A DNA stretch of 64,000 bases, taken from the NCBI GenBank assembly GCA_039804165.1, contig JBDRZZ010000003.1, positions 99,954 to 163,953 of the forward strand, in the 5' to 3' direction. Each line of letters opens with the position of its first letter. Positions within the stretch are counted from its first letter, which is position 1. The translations under genes and the position numbers were made by a program. The notes under the pieces were generated by a model. That model saw nothing but the letters and a program-made list of their open reading frames with translations, had not been told where the DNA came from and did no database searches. Source of the stretch: a candidate division WOR-3 bacterium (GTDB taxonomy: Bacteria > Hydrothermota > UBA3072). Below, piece by piece: positions 24,613 through 33,690 of this stretch.

Positions 24613-26192
24613 TACATTCTTAAAGGAGCTGAAACTCCTAAAAGTTCTAATCCTTTTTTTATTACATTTCTTGTTGCATTTGAGAGAAAGAGTCTGGGTT
24701 CTATTAATTCTTTATCACCATCTAAAATCCTTATATTTTGGTAGAGATTATGATAAAGTTTAGAGAGACTAAGGAGATAATGAGTGATGAGGTGGGCTTC
24801 TCTTATTTTTGCGGCGTCTTCCAAAATTTCTGTAAATATTGGGATTTTCTTTATTAAATTCCATTCCTCTTTTTGCTTAAGTTTTGAAAGTGCTTCTTTT
24901 GAATCTATAGGATAACCTCTATCCATTGCAAGCTCAAGAAGAGAAGAGATTCTAGCGTGACCATACTGGACATAATAAACAGGATTCCTCTCAGATTCCT
25001 CTTTTGCAAGTTCAAGATCAAAGTCCATGGGGATGGAAGATTTCTTTAAAAGATAAAAGAATTTCACAGCATCAATTCCAACCTCGTCTATTAGTTCGTC
25101 CAGAGTGATAAAAGTTCCTGCTCTTTTTGACATTTTCAGGGTTTCGTTTCCTTTTTTAAGAGTTACCCATTGCACAATTTTTACTTCAAGATTGTTGGCT
25201 GGATATCCTAATAGTTTTAAACTCTCCTTAAGCTCTGGGATATGGTCCTGATGATCTGGACCAAGTAAATCAATCAAAAGATCAAAATTTCTATCAAATT
25301 TGAATCTATGGTACGCAATATCAGGAACGATATAAGTCCATGTGCCATCATTTCTTCTAAAAACTCTTTCTCTCTTCCCAGCTACAAACCATAGTGCACC
25401 TTCTTTTTCTACAAGAGGATTGGGAGTTATTTTTTTAAGGTCTGAGATAACTGCTTCTACTTTCCCATCTTCAATTATTTTAGATTCTCTTATCCACTCG
25501 TCAAAATGAATGTGCAATCTTTGAAGAGTCTTTTTTATCTCCTCCAGCATATAATCTGCCCCGAACTTTCCATAATCTTTAATTCCTTTATTAATTGCTT
25601 CTTTAGCAATTTTTTCTATATAATCACCTTTATAAGCATTTTCAGGATATTGAACCTCTTTACCTTTTATTTCTTCTATCTTGAGCTTAATTGACTCGCC
25701 AAGATTTTTGATTTGATTCCCTGTATCATTTACATAATATTCCCTTTTCACATCAAATCCCTGAGATTGAAGTATCCTGGCTAAAGCATCCCCGTAAACA
25801 GCCCCACGACCATGAGCTACAGTTAAAGGCCCTGTGGGATTAGCAGAAACAAATTCAATTAGAACTTTCTTCCCTTTTCCTGAGTTTGTTTCCCCGTAAT
25901 TAGGATTTATTGCCTCGGCTAACTCTTTAAGCCAAGCTTCTTTTTTTATTTTAAAATTTAAGAATCCTTTTATCTGAAAAACAGACTCTGTTATATCCAA
26001 GTCCAATTTTCCAAGGATTTCTCTTGCGATTTTCTCAGGATTGCTTTTTAACTTTTTAGCTAATGGGAAGGCAACATTCACGCTATAATCCCCCATTTTT
26101 TCATCTGGAGGATAAAGAATATCGAATTCTATTTCTTCTCCAAATATATCCTTTGTTATTTCTTTTATTATTTGTTCAATTTTATTCCTCAT
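24612..26192 (-). CDS. argS: Arginyl-tRNA synthetase
   Basis: This 526-aa class I synthetase has an N-terminal Add-1 domain, followed by FVSANPTGPLTVAHGRGAVYGDALAR (the HIGH-equivalent HGRG near residue 128) and YVNDTGNQ. TLKMSKRAGTFITLDELIDEVG is the KMSKR loop near residue 354. The C-terminal anticodon-binding domain ends in the family signature LLGVSAPLRM. It charges tRNA-Arg with arginine. The length is normal to slightly short. It overlaps rsfS by 11 bp and touches the M50 gene. Confidence 0.96.
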   Translation of the reverse strand: MRNKIEQIIKEITKDIFGEEIEFDILYPPDEKMGDYSVNVAFPLAKKLKSNPEKIAREILGKLDLDITESVFQIKGFLNFKIKKEAWLKELAEAINPNYGETNSGKGKKVLIEFVSANPTGPLTVAHGRGAVYGDALARILQSQGFDVKREYYVNDTGNQIKNLGESIKLKIEEIKGKEVQYPENAYKGDYIEKIAKEAINKGIKDYGKFGADYMLEEIKKTLQRLHIHFDEWIRESKIIEDGKVEAVISDLKKITPNPLVEKEGALWFVAGKRERVFRRNDGTWTYIVPDIAYHRFKFDRNFDLLIDLLGPDHQDHIPELKESLKLLGYPANNLEVKIVQWVTLKKGNETLKMSKRAGTFITLDELIDEVGIDAVKFFYLLKKSSIPMDFDLELAKEESERNPVYYVQYGHARISSLLELAMDRGYPIDSKEALSKLKQKEEWNLIKKIPIFTEILEDAAKIREAHLITHYLLSLSKLYHNLYQNIRILDGDKELIEPRLFLSNATRNVIKKGLELLGVSAPLRM

Positions 26193-26535
26193 CAGGAAAC
26201 TCCTCTTTTGTTACATCTCCCCATAAACGTTCAAGATTATAATACTCTCTTTGCTCAGGTTGAAAAACATGAACTACAAAATCTATATAGTCCATTAGAA
26301 TCCATTTTGCCATTTCATATCCTTCTATACTATGAGCAATCTTTTTTTTCTTTTTTAATTCTTCGGAAATGGCGTCTACTACCACTCTTGATTGAATGTC
26401 GGAAAAGGCAGTGCAAATTATAAAAGCTTCAGTCAAATCTGTAACTTCTCCAACCTTTAATTTAACAAGATTTTTGCATTTTTTTTCTTTCATTTTTTCA
26501 ATAACAATTTTAATAAGATTATTGGTGTCCTCCAC
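26182..26535 (-). CDS. rsfS: Ribosomal silencing factor RsfS
   Basis: This 117-aa protein covers the whole RsfS/Iojap fold: VTDLTEAFIICTAFSDIQSRVVVDAI and YEMAKWILMDYIDFVVHVFQPEQREYYNLERLWGD. RsfS binds ribosomal protein uL14 and blocks subunit joining when nutrients are scarce. The start is GTG at 26535, supported by a strong AGGAGG Shine-Dalgarno sequence six bases upstream. It overlaps the upstream LytR_C gene by 17 bp and argS by 11 bp. Confidence 0.94.
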   Translation of the reverse strand: MEDTNNLIKIVIEKMKEKKCKNLVKLKVGEVTDLTEAFIICTAFSDIQSRVVVDAISEELKKKKKIAHSIEGYEMAKWILMDYIDFVVHVFQPEQREYYNLERLWGDVTKEEFPDEE

Positions 26536-26956
26536 TTAACCTCCTGTCTTTTAAGACTTTTTCTGGTAAAACCTCTTTATAATCTTTTCCAAGTAAAATT
26601 AAAACGTGGACACACATATTAGAATCTATACTTGTAGAAGTCAAGTCTATTCCAAGGTTAGAGCTGACAATCTTTGCCCATTCTTTTTCCTTCGATAAGC
26701 GGTCTATTACAACTGTTTTTTCTTGTTTTTCTTTTGCATTGGCATAATTTATCACATCAAATCCCTTGCTTCTTAGATAATCTGTTGTAACCCTTGCAAG
26801 AGCATCTACGCCACAAGCATTTAGGACTTCCACTTTTATGTTATGATAATCTATTGGTCTAACTATTTTGTTACCGAAAGAGAAAAGGAATAATCCAATA
26901 AAGAACATGAGAATTAAAGTTAGAATTGAAAAATTATTTTTAGATTCTTTCGCCAC
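26519..26956 (-). CDS. LytR C-terminal-domain membrane protein
   Basis: This 145-aa protein has one N-terminal transmembrane helix (ILTLILMFFIGLFLFSFG). A LytR_C-type domain follows, with the family pattern IKVEVLNACGVDALARVTTDYLRSKGFDVINYANA, then KTVVIDRLSKEKEWAKIVSSNLGI and a final LILLGKDY. The domain is found as a C-terminal part of some LytR-CpsA-Psr proteins and alone next to rsfS in several phyla. Its function is not settled. It overlaps glmU by 17 bp and rsfS by 17 bp. Confidence 0.83.
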   Translation of the reverse strand: MAKESKNNFSILTLILMFFIGLFLFSFGNKIVRPIDYHNIKVEVLNACGVDALARVTTDYLRSKGFDVINYANAKEKQEKTVVIDRLSKEKEWAKIVSSNLGIDLTSTSIDSNMCVHVLILLGKDYKEVLPEKVLKDRRLSGGHQ

Positions 26957-27881
26957 TTTTAACTATTGTTCCTGAAGGGATTTCTTTATCGACAAGATAG
27001 ACAAAAGGTTCTAAGATACAATTACTCCCAATAATTGATTTCCCTCTTAAAACAACATTTGGATAGATAATTGTGTCCTTCCCCACCATAACTTCGGGTT
27101 CTATAAACACAGTATCAGGCATAATTATTGTAACTCCTTCTTCTTGAAGAGCTTCTATTTTTTTTCTTCTTAAAATATCGGTTACCTCTGCAAGATCTCT
27201 CCTTGTATTAATGCCCTTTAGTTCCCAAGAATTCTCTATAATTACCCCTCCAACTTTTCCTCCAGCTTCTTTTATAAGAGAGATAACATCGGTAAGATAA
27301 TACTCTCCTTGAGCGTTGTTAGGGGTAAGGAACTTTAAAGCTTCTTTGAGTTTCGGGATAGAGAACACATAGATTCCACCATTTACTTCTCTGATTTCTT
27401 TTTGAGTTGGAGTGGCATCTTTTTCCTCTATAATCTGGATTATCTCTTCTCCCTTTCTTATTATTCTACCATAACCTTTAGGATCTTCAGGGAAAAAAGT
27501 CATTATAGTCGCATCATTATTTTGTTTTTTATGATATTCTAATAATCTAATAAGGGACTCTTTCATTAGAAGTGGTGTATCACCAGACAGAACAATAACA
27601 TCTCCTTTACACTCCTTAAAGGTTTTTAAGGCAATTGAGACAGCAGCCCCTGTTCCTGTTGGTTTCTCTTGAAATGCATAATTTATCCCTTTAAAAATTC
27701 CTTTTAAAACCTCTCCATCTTTTCCGTAAACAAGAGTGATGGATTCAGGGGAAAGGCTTTTTGCAAGATTAATAACCCATTCGATTATAGGTTTTCCCAT
27801 TAATTCATGAAGCACCTTTATTTTTTTTGATTTCATTCTTTTGCCTATTCCTGCAGCAAGAATTATTATGTGGGGAACCAT
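26940..27881 (-). CDS. glmU: GlmU-like UTP:sugar-1-phosphate uridylyltransferase, lacking the acetyltransferase domain
   Basis: This 313-aa protein has residues ~1-230 as a nucleotidyltransferase domain of the GlmU type. Visible motifs are ILAAGIGKRMKSKKIKVLHEL, QEKPTGTGAAV, VLSGDTPLL and EEKDATPTQKEIREVNGGIYVF. A short left-handed beta-helix follows with only about four hexapeptide turns (FIEPEVMVGKDTIIYPNVVLRG). Normal GlmU is ~450 aa and its beta-helix carries the acetyl-CoA active site for glucosamine-1-phosphate. That half is missing here. The enzyme probably makes UDP-GlcNAc (or a related UDP-sugar) from a pre-acetylated sugar phosphate, and the acetyltransferase must be a separate protein. 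It has an intact start and stop, and overlaps its neighbour by 17 bp. Confidence 0.85.
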   Translation of the reverse strand: MVPHIIILAAGIGKRMKSKKIKVLHELMGKPIIEWVINLAKSLSPESITLVYGKDGEVLKGIFKGINYAFQEKPTGTGAAVSIALKTFKECKGDVIVLSGDTPLLMKESLIRLLEYHKKQNNDATIMTFFPEDPKGYGRIIRKGEEIIQIIEEKDATPTQKEIREVNGGIYVFSIPKLKEALKFLTPNNAQGEYYLTDVISLIKEAGGKVGGVIIENSWELKGINTRRDLAEVTDILRRKKIEALQEEGVTIIMPDTVFIEPEVMVGKDTIIYPNVVLRGKSIIGSNCILEPFVYLVDKEIPSGTIVKSGERI

Positions 27882-27883
27882 TA

Positions 27884-30244
27884 TTATTTTTTTTCTATTT
27901 TCAAACCAATAATTGCAAGTTCTACAGCTTCTTCTATTCGTTCAACAAAGTGGAAAGAAAGCCCTTCTTTATATTCTTCAGGGATTTCCACAAGGTCTTT
28001 TTCATTATCTTTTGGAAGAATGATGTTCTTTATCCCTGCCATTTTAGCTGCAAGAACTTTTTCTTTTACTCCTCCTATTGGTAGAACTCTACCTCTTAGA
28101 GTTATCTCCCCTGTCATTCCGTAATCAGGGGAGACTGGTTTTTCTGTAAATAAAGATATAAGAGCCACTGTTAATGTAATGCCCGCGGATGGACCATCTT
28201 TAGGAATGGCGCCTTCAGGGATGTGAATATGAATGTCTTTATTAACAAATTTATTATAATCAATGTTAAATAGTGAAGCATTAGATTTGATATAAGAAAG
28301 AGCGGCTCTTGCGGATTCTTTTAAGACATCACCCAACTGTCCAGTTAATATAAGTTCCCCTTTCCCATCCATTATTGTTGCTTCTACAAAGTGAATTGTT
28401 CCTCCAGCAGGGGTCCATGCAAGTCCAGTAGCAACACCAATAGAAGGCTCCTTTTCTTTTTCTTCTCCGCGGAATTTAATAGGTCCCAAATATTCCTCTA
28501 ACGAATCTTCAGTTATTTTGAAGAAGGTTCCTTCTCCCTTAGCGACTTTTCTTGCCACTTTTCTACAAACTTTTCCAATTTCTCTCTCCAAGTTTCTAAC
28601 TCCAGCTTCTCTTGTATAGTTATTTATTATTTTTTTTATCGCCTCTTCTGTAAATTCTATTTGTTTCTTTTTTAAACCGTTTTCTTTTATCATCCTTGGG
28701 ATTAGATACTTAGTAGCAATTTTAAATTTGTCAAAAGCCGTATAACCAGGCATTCTGATAATCTCCATTCTGTCTAAAAGAGGTGGAGGGATTGTGTCGG
28801 TTATATTTGCCGTGGTTATAAACATAACGGAAGAGAGGTCAAAAGCCACTTCTAAGAAGTTATCTCTAAAGTTTGTATTTTGTTCAGGATCAAGAACTTC
28901 AAGTAAAGCTGAGGCAGGATCCCCTCTAAAGTCTTTTCCAATTTTATCTATTTCATCCAGCATAAAAATGGGGTTTTTTGTTTTTAGTCTTTTTAAATGT
29001 TGGATTATTCTACCTGGGAGTGCCCCTATATATGTTCTTCTATGTCCTCTAATTTCAGCCTCATCGTGGACACCTCCCAAAGAGAGACGAGTAAATTTTC
29101 TCCCCATGGCTCTTGCAATTGATTGCCCAATAGAGGTCTTACCAACTCCAGGAGGGCCAACAAGACATATTATGGGACCTTTTGTGTCTTTTTTGAGCTT
29201 TCTCACAGAGAGGAACTCTATTATTCTTTCTTTTACGTCTTGAAGATTATGATGATCTTCATCTAAAATTTTTTCTGCCTTCTTTATATCCGTATTATCC
29301 TTTGTTTTCTTTTGCCAAGGTAGATCGCACAGCCAATCAAGATAATTTCTAATAACGTTGTACTCGGGAGAATGAGGGGGGACCATTTCTAATCTATTAA
29401 GTTCACTTAAGGCAGTTTCTTCTGCTTCTTTTGTCATCTTTGCCTTTTTTATTCTTTCTTTATATTCTTTAATCTGAACTGCAAGAGGATCTTCTTCTCC
29501 AAGTTCCTTCTTTATTTCTTTAAGTTGCTCTCGGAGAATTGCCTTCCTTTGGCTTTCAGTTAGTTCCTTTTGAACTCGCCCTGAAATTTCACCTTGAATC
29601 TTTGCCCTGGCGAGAGTTTCGGAGAGAATTTTTATGAGTTTTTCACACCGCTCTTTAACATCTAAGGTTTCTAAAAGATCTTGTCTTGCAGAAATATCTA
29701 TTTTTAAATTTCCGCTAATAAAATCTACGAGGTTTGAAGTATCTTCTATATTAAGGGCAACTGTAACTATTTCTTCAGGGAGATAAGGGGAATACTCCAC
29801 AAATTCTTTGAAGATATTTAATAATCTATTTTTGATGGGTTCTATTTCCTCTTCGTTAACGGGTTTCTCCTCTACTTTTTCTACTCTTGCGGAAATATAA
29901 GGTTTTTCCTGGACTATATCTTTGATCTTTATTCTTCTTAAACCTTGAGCAAGGACCCTTATGCTCCCATCAGGCACTTTTATCATTCTAATAATTGAAG
30001 CCATAGTCCCATACTCTTCTATGTCATTTGGGGTAGGATTCTCCAAAACTTTGCTAAGGAAAACACCTATAAGTTTATCCTTATTAAGGGCGTCTTCTAT
30101 TAACTTAATGTAATGTTCCTTTTCTACCGCAATGGGTAGAACCATTGTTGGAAATAAAACAACTTTTCTTAAAGGTAGTATTGGCAAAACAGTAGGGACT
30201 TCAGAAATAAGCTCTTCTATAGAAACTCTTCCATTCTCTTCCAT
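27884..30244 (-). CDS. lon: ATP-dependent protease Lon
   Basis: This 786-aa protein has the complete LonA plan. The N-terminal LAN domain (LPILPLRKVVLFPTMVLPI) is followed by a coiled-coil linker. The AAA+ module has Walker A GPPGVGKTS near residue 360, Walker B PIFMLDEIDKIG and a sensor region. The C-terminal protease domain has catalytic Ser in PKDGPSAG (~682) and Lys in GGVKEK (~725). It degrades misfolded and regulatory proteins in the cytoplasm. It lies 8 bp downstream of an Hsp20 gene and 2 bp upstream of glmU, so heat-shock and housekeeping genes share one run. No CIRCE-type operator was found upstream. Confidence 0.97.
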   Translation of the reverse strand: MEENGRVSIEELISEVPTVLPILPLRKVVLFPTMVLPIAVEKEHYIKLIEDALNKDKLIGVFLSKVLENPTPNDIEEYGTMASIIRMIKVPDGSIRVLAQGLRRIKIKDIVQEKPYISARVEKVEEKPVNEEEIEPIKNRLLNIFKEFVEYSPYLPEEIVTVALNIEDTSNLVDFISGNLKIDISARQDLLETLDVKERCEKLIKILSETLARAKIQGEISGRVQKELTESQRKAILREQLKEIKKELGEEDPLAVQIKEYKERIKKAKMTKEAEETALSELNRLEMVPPHSPEYNVIRNYLDWLCDLPWQKKTKDNTDIKKAEKILDEDHHNLQDVKERIIEFLSVRKLKKDTKGPIICLVGPPGVGKTSIGQSIARAMGRKFTRLSLGGVHDEAEIRGHRRTYIGALPGRIIQHLKRLKTKNPIFMLDEIDKIGKDFRGDPASALLEVLDPEQNTNFRDNFLEVAFDLSSVMFITTANITDTIPPPLLDRMEIIRMPGYTAFDKFKIATKYLIPRMIKENGLKKKQIEFTEEAIKKIINNYTREAGVRNLEREIGKVCRKVARKVAKGEGTFFKITEDSLEEYLGPIKFRGEEKEKEPSIGVATGLAWTPAGGTIHFVEATIMDGKGELILTGQLGDVLKESARAALSYIKSNASLFNIDYNKFVNKDIHIHIPEGAIPKDGPSAGITLTVALISLFTEKPVSPDYGMTGEITLRGRVLPIGGVKEKVLAAKMAGIKNIILPKDNEKDLVEIPEEYKEGLSFHFVERIEEAVELAIIGLKIEKK

Positions 30245-30252
30245 TTCTTCTC

Positions 30253-30675
30253 CTATTCTATCTCTATTATTTTTTCCTTCTCAGGAGTTTTAGGGAGAAT
30301 TATTTGAATAAAACCTTCCTCTTTTCTCACCATAGCTTTTTCTGGTTCAGTGATAGGATAAGGTAATTTAATTCTCCTTTCAAAACTTCCAAAAGGAATC
30401 TCCATTGAGAAAAACCTCCGATTTTCTTCTGAAAATGGATCTTTTCTCTTCCCTGAAATAGTGAGGATTCTTCCTTCTATTGTTATTTTTATATCTTCGC
30501 ACTTTACTCCCGCTGCTTCCACAAGGACAATGAGTGAATCTTCTTTCTCAAATATATTTATAAGAGGATGCCAGCCCCATTTATACGGAATTCCTCTCAC
30601 AGAATTCATAAAATCGTTTAAAAGCAAATCCATTTCCCTCTCAAACTTTTTTATTTCATCAAAAATATTACCCAT
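30253..30675 (-). CDS. Hsp20/alpha-crystallin small heat-shock protein
   Basis: This 140-aa protein has an N-terminal helix and a full alpha-crystallin domain at about residues 38-130. Visible motifs include NIFEKEDSLIVLVEAAGVKCEDIKITIEGRILTISGKR and the conserved GSFERRIKLP strand. The C-terminal tail holds an I-x-L-P-type motif (IILPKTPEKEK). Such proteins hold unfolding proteins in ATP-independent oligomers. It is immediately upstream of lon in the same run, a logical proteostasis pair, and overlaps the SAM-hydrolase gene by 8 bp. Confidence 0.93.
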   Translation of the reverse strand: MGNIFDEIKKFEREMDLLLNDFMNSVRGIPYKWGWHPLINIFEKEDSLIVLVEAAGVKCEDIKITIEGRILTISGKRKDPFSEENRRFFSMEIPFGSFERRIKLPYPITEPEKAMVRKEEGFIQIILPKTPEKEKIIEIE

Positions 30676-31423
30676 TTTCCCCCCTTACTATAATTTTTTC
30701 TCCTACCTTTACTCCTAAGAAAGATGCTGCGCTTTTTCTGTTTAAAGAGATTTCTAATTTTCTAAAGCCATCATTTACAAGAGCAATAAGTTCATTCTCC
30801 TTCCCTTCTGAGTAATTTTTTGATAGACCCTTAATCTTTATTCCTTTTATCTCTATTTCCATATTTTTCTTAATTTTATCTCCATTTATATTAGAAATGA
30901 GATTCCCAAATCTGTCTATGTATATCACCTCCCCAATTATTTTATCTTTTTCTTCCTTAGGCTTTGGAATTGAAATTCTAACAGGATCCTTTATTTCTTC
31001 TCCTAAAATTTCCATTTTTTCTCCTAAAGAGAGCCTCGCTGCAACTTCAGCAAATAGCTCTCTTCCATCGAAGGTATTGGATTTCCTACCGATCTTTTCT
31101 TTTATCTTAAAAACGGAGGAAAGGCCAGGAGTAAGAACTCCATTATCAGGACCTACAAAAAAATGCCCATCTTTAAAAGAAAAAATTGCTCTTCTTTTGC
31201 TCCCCACAGTTGGATCTACTAAAACAAGATGGACGCTTCCAGGGGGAAAGTATTGATAGGTTTCTCCTAAGATGAAAGAAGCAGATACTAAATCTCCAGG
31301 TGCTACCTCATTTGTAATATCAATAAACTTAACAGAAGGATTTATTTTCAAAATCACTCCCTTTACCATAGCTACGTATGGATCCTTTATTCCAAAATCT
31401 GTAATAAATGTAATCAAAGACAT
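30668..31423 (-). CDS. SAM hydroxide adenosyltransferase (DUF62 family)
   Basis: Start MSLITFITDFGIKDPYVAMVKGVILKI is the classic opening of the family, continuing with IDITNEVAPGDLVSASFIL, FPPGSVHLVLVDPTVGS, FFVGPDNGVLTP and YIDRFGNLISNI. These enzymes hydrolyse S-adenosylmethionine to adenosine and methionine, and related members are halogenases. The ATG at 31423 is preferred over an upstream in-frame TTG at 31459, because family members begin there. Neither has a Shine-Dalgarno sequence. It overlaps hsp20 by 8 bp. Confidence 0.9.
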   Translation of the reverse strand: MSLITFITDFGIKDPYVAMVKGVILKINPSVKFIDITNEVAPGDLVSASFILGETYQYFPPGSVHLVLVDPTVGSKRRAIFSFKDGHFFVGPDNGVLTPGLSSVFKIKEKIGRKSNTFDGRELFAEVAARLSLGEKMEILGEEIKDPVRISIPKPKEEKDKIIGEVIYIDRFGNLISNINGDKIKKNMEIEIKGIKIKGLSKNYSEGKENELIALVNDGFRKLEISLNRKSAASFLGVKVGEKIIVRGENG

Positions 31424-31474
31424 ACAATAAAAATATACACCATAAAAATTAATATGCAAGGGTAAAATAGCTTC

Positions 31475-32200
31475 TCAATGTTTCTTATGCATCAACAACC
31501 ATTCATATATTTCTTTGTTTTCGTAAACCTTGTGGATAGAATGTCCTTCCCCAGTGAGTTTTGTATATTTAACTTTTCCACCTACCTTTCTTAGAGCTTC
31601 TACCATCTCTTCGGTTTTCTTGGGAGGCACAATCTTGTCCAAAGCCCCATGGAACGCCCAAACCGGAATCTCTTTCATTGCTTCAATATTTTTGGTACTC
31701 CACCATCCGCATAAAGGGATTACTGCTGCAAAGTATTCTGGATGTTTCATTGCAAGCATCCAAACTCCACATCCTCCCATACTCATTCCAGTTAAGTAAA
31801 TTCTTTTTTCATCAATTCTATATTTGCTTGATAGTTCTTTATATAAGATAGGGAACCAATCATCTTTACTCCAATTTCTGTCTGGAGGGCATTGAGGAGA
31901 GACTACGATAAAAGGAAACTCCCATCCTTTACTTATAAGATGAGGAGGCCCATACTTTTTTATTTTTTCTAAGTTATAGCCCCTAGAAGATTTACCATGA
32001 AGGTAAACCAAGAGAGGCCATTTGTTATTATCCTCTTTTTCATAATCTTTTGGTAAATATAAAAGATATTTGTAAAGAGAATGCCCTTTTGTTTCAATTT
32101 CCCTAATCGGAGCTCTGGAGAGATTCGGATTTATACAATTTGATAGTTGTAAAAAGAGGAAGAAAAGAAAACCCTTCACTGGTTTATTCCAGATTTTCAC
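31475..32200 (-). CDS. Alpha/beta-hydrolase lipoprotein (predicted esterase/peptidase)
   Basis: This ~240-aa protein has a lipoprotein signal (GFLFFLFLQLSNC) and a single alpha/beta-hydrolase domain of the phospholipase/carboxylesterase or predicted-peptidase type. The nucleophile elbow is GMSMGG, the oxyanion segment is LLVYLHGKSSRG, the acid is in HGALDKIVPP and the histidine in GEGHS. The full catalytic triad is therefore present. The substrate is unknown; surface-exposed esterases often remove acyl groups from glycans. A GTG at 32200 has a Shine-Dalgarno sequence (AGGTGA) six bases upstream; a GTG at 32209 is in frame but overlaps that sequence. Confidence 0.85.
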   Translation of the reverse strand: MKIWNKPVKGFLFFLFLQLSNCINPNLSRAPIREIETKGHSLYKYLLYLPKDYEKEDNNKWPLLVYLHGKSSRGYNLEKIKKYGPPHLISKGWEFPFIVVSPQCPPDRNWSKDDWFPILYKELSSKYRIDEKRIYLTGMSMGGCGVWMLAMKHPEYFAAVIPLCGWWSTKNIEAMKEIPVWAFHGALDKIVPPKKTEEMVEALRKVGGKVKYTKLTGEGHSIHKVYENKEIYEWLLMHKKH

Positions 32201-32201
32201 T

Positions 32202-32615
32202 TTATTCACCTATTATTTTAATCAAAACTCTTTTTTTTCTCCTCCCATCAAATTCTCCATAGAATATTTGTTCCCATGGGCCAAAATCTAATTTTCCATC
32301 AGTGACAGCCACAACAACTTCCCTTCCCATAATTTGCCGTTTTATATGAGCATCAGCATTATCCTCAAAAGTGTTGTGTTTATAAAGAGATGGGGTATAA
32401 GGGACTTTCTCCTCAAGCCATCTCTTGTAATCCTCATGAAGTCCTTTCTCGTCATCATTTATAAAAACGCTTGCTGTTATATGCATAGCATTCACAAGGC
32501 ACAGACCTTCTTTTATTTTACTTTCTTCCAAGGCTTTTTCTACCTCAGGAGTTATATTTATAAATTCAACCCTTTCTTTAGTATTAAACCATAATTCCTT
32601 TCTATAACTTTTCAC
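32202..32615 (-). CDS. YjbQ-family secondary thiamine-phosphate synthase-like protein
   Basis: This ~137-aa protein matches the whole UPF0047/YjbQ family: [56 protein letters not shown], and [26 protein letters not shown]. The conserved His/Glu/Asp cluster binds metal. E. coli YjbQ shows weak thiamine-phosphate synthase activity; the true role is open. The GTG at 32615 is chosen because an AAGGAGG Shine-Dalgarno sequence lies five bases upstream, while the in-frame GTG at 32621 is part of that sequence. It is the first gene of the long minus-strand run. Confidence 0.9.
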   Translation of the reverse strand: MKSYRKELWFNTKERVEFINITPEVEKALEESKIKEGLCLVNAMHITASVFINDDEKGLHEDYKRWLEEKVPYTPSLYKHNTFEDNADAHIKRQIMGREVVVAVTDGKLDFGPWEQIFYGEFDGRRKKRVLIKIIGE

Positions 32616-32648
32616 TTTCACCTCCTTATTCAGGTTTTATTTATTCCA

Positions 32649-32666
32649 CTTATACACCGGTATAAG
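32649..32666 (-). promoter_or_regulatory. Inverted repeat upstream of the minus-strand run
   Basis: CTTATAC-CGGT-GTATAAG (minus strand) has two perfect 7-bp arms and a 4-bp spacer, 34 bp before the YjbQ-family start. It is stranger than the AT-rich background and could be an operator or a small 5'-UTR hairpin for the eleven-gene run. No consensus -35/-10 pair could be placed around it with confidence. Confidence 0.4.
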
Positions 32667-32718
32667 AATAATAAATTTACTAAGCAAAAAATCTTTATCT
32701 ATATTTTATCGATTTTTC

Positions 32719-33430
32719 TTATTGCTCAAGGATTTTTTGTAATAAAAATAATGCTTTATCTCTAAAGAACAAGCCCCAGTTAGGCATTCTAATTAAGTGG
32801 AAGAACATGGCTCTTTTTCTCAACTGATAGAAAATAATTGCTTCAACGTTTGTATTCTAAAGATATAACCATCTTTTTATTTTCTTTAATGTGAGATGTG
32901 GTTTCCCTTTCCAGCCTGCGTTTTCTTTTAAGAGCATCTTTTATAGCTCTTAAATTTCTGAACAACCTTTTTGAAGTTATCTCTATCGATAAATAAGATT
33001 TATATTTCGATAGTAAATGCTATTTTTCCTACTTTTGCTATAGCCCTTCTAATTTGGTTTCTCTTGGGGGCTATGGGATATTAAAAATAATTTTAGGGAA
33101 GAGCTGGGCAGCTAATCCAACTCAGTGAAAGACAGTGGCTAATATGATACAAGTATAATGAATCTATTGGCATCTTTAAACCTATTCTTCAATAGTATCG
33201 TTTTTAATTGTAGTATTCCCTGTATTTGTTACCTATCTCCATCACTTAAAAAGGACTTTCAGGATACTCGTAATAAATAAGATTACAATGAAATCTCTGG
33301 TGAGATATTTCACTGTTTTTGCTATCTTTTTAATACTTTCGTTACCCTTTAAACTGGTTCTAACTAAGAGGACTTTCTTCTTAATACTAATTTGTTCCTT
33401 GCCTATGATTTCTTGCTTCCTTTTAGACTT
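32719..33430 (-). pseudogene. Decayed minus-strand gene (glycosyltransferase-like opening, identity unsure)
   Basis: The 1.07 kb between 32622 and 33690 has no intact gene, but stitching minus-strand frames gives protein-like text. From 33430 an open stretch contains KKKVLLVRTSLKGNESIKKIAKTV and YLTRDF, typical of a glycosyltransferase N-terminus. After frame changes come IYYEYPESPF, LKMPIDSLYLYHIS, IAPKRNQIRRAIAKVGKIAFTIE, ILFIDRDNFKKVVQKF, ENAGWKGKPHLTLKKIKRW and MPNWGLFFRDKALFLLQ, with a stop at 32719-32721. Several stops and at least two frameshifts interrupt it. The pieces run in order and use plausible codons, so a dead gene of about 235 codons is likely. The glycosyltransferase label rests only on the opening motif. 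Confidence 0.5.
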
Positions 33431-33637
33431 TTACTCTTACCTTTATAATATTTCACTCACAACTTTAAAATATCTCCTTATTTGGGCTTAAGAAGATGTT
33501 TTTTATTCGAAAATATGGCAATATTTTACATATAAATAAAAAAGAATATGAAATCTTAAAAGTCCAATGGCAACTATTCGCAAATCGCCTTTATCTTTGA
33601 TTTCTAAAATATGTGTCCAAGCTTTTGATTGAATCAC

Positions 33638-33666
33638 TTGACAATTTTTATAATTGTATTTAATGT
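33638..33666 (+). promoter_or_regulatory. Putative promoter of the FG-GAP propeller gene
   Basis: TTGACA (33638-33643) is followed after 17 bp by TAATGT (33661-33666), a weak -10. A strong AGGAGG (33681-33686) precedes ATG 33691. Confidence 0.45.
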
Positions 33667-33690
33667 TGATTAAAATATTGAGGAGGAAAA

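Noticed and set aside
33288..33491. Hydrophobic 67-codon plus-strand ORF upstream of the propeller gene
   Set aside because: It is antisense to the decayed minus-strand gene at 32719-33430, has no Shine-Dalgarno sequence, and its hydrophobicity is what AT-rich antisense of lysine-rich coding DNA gives.
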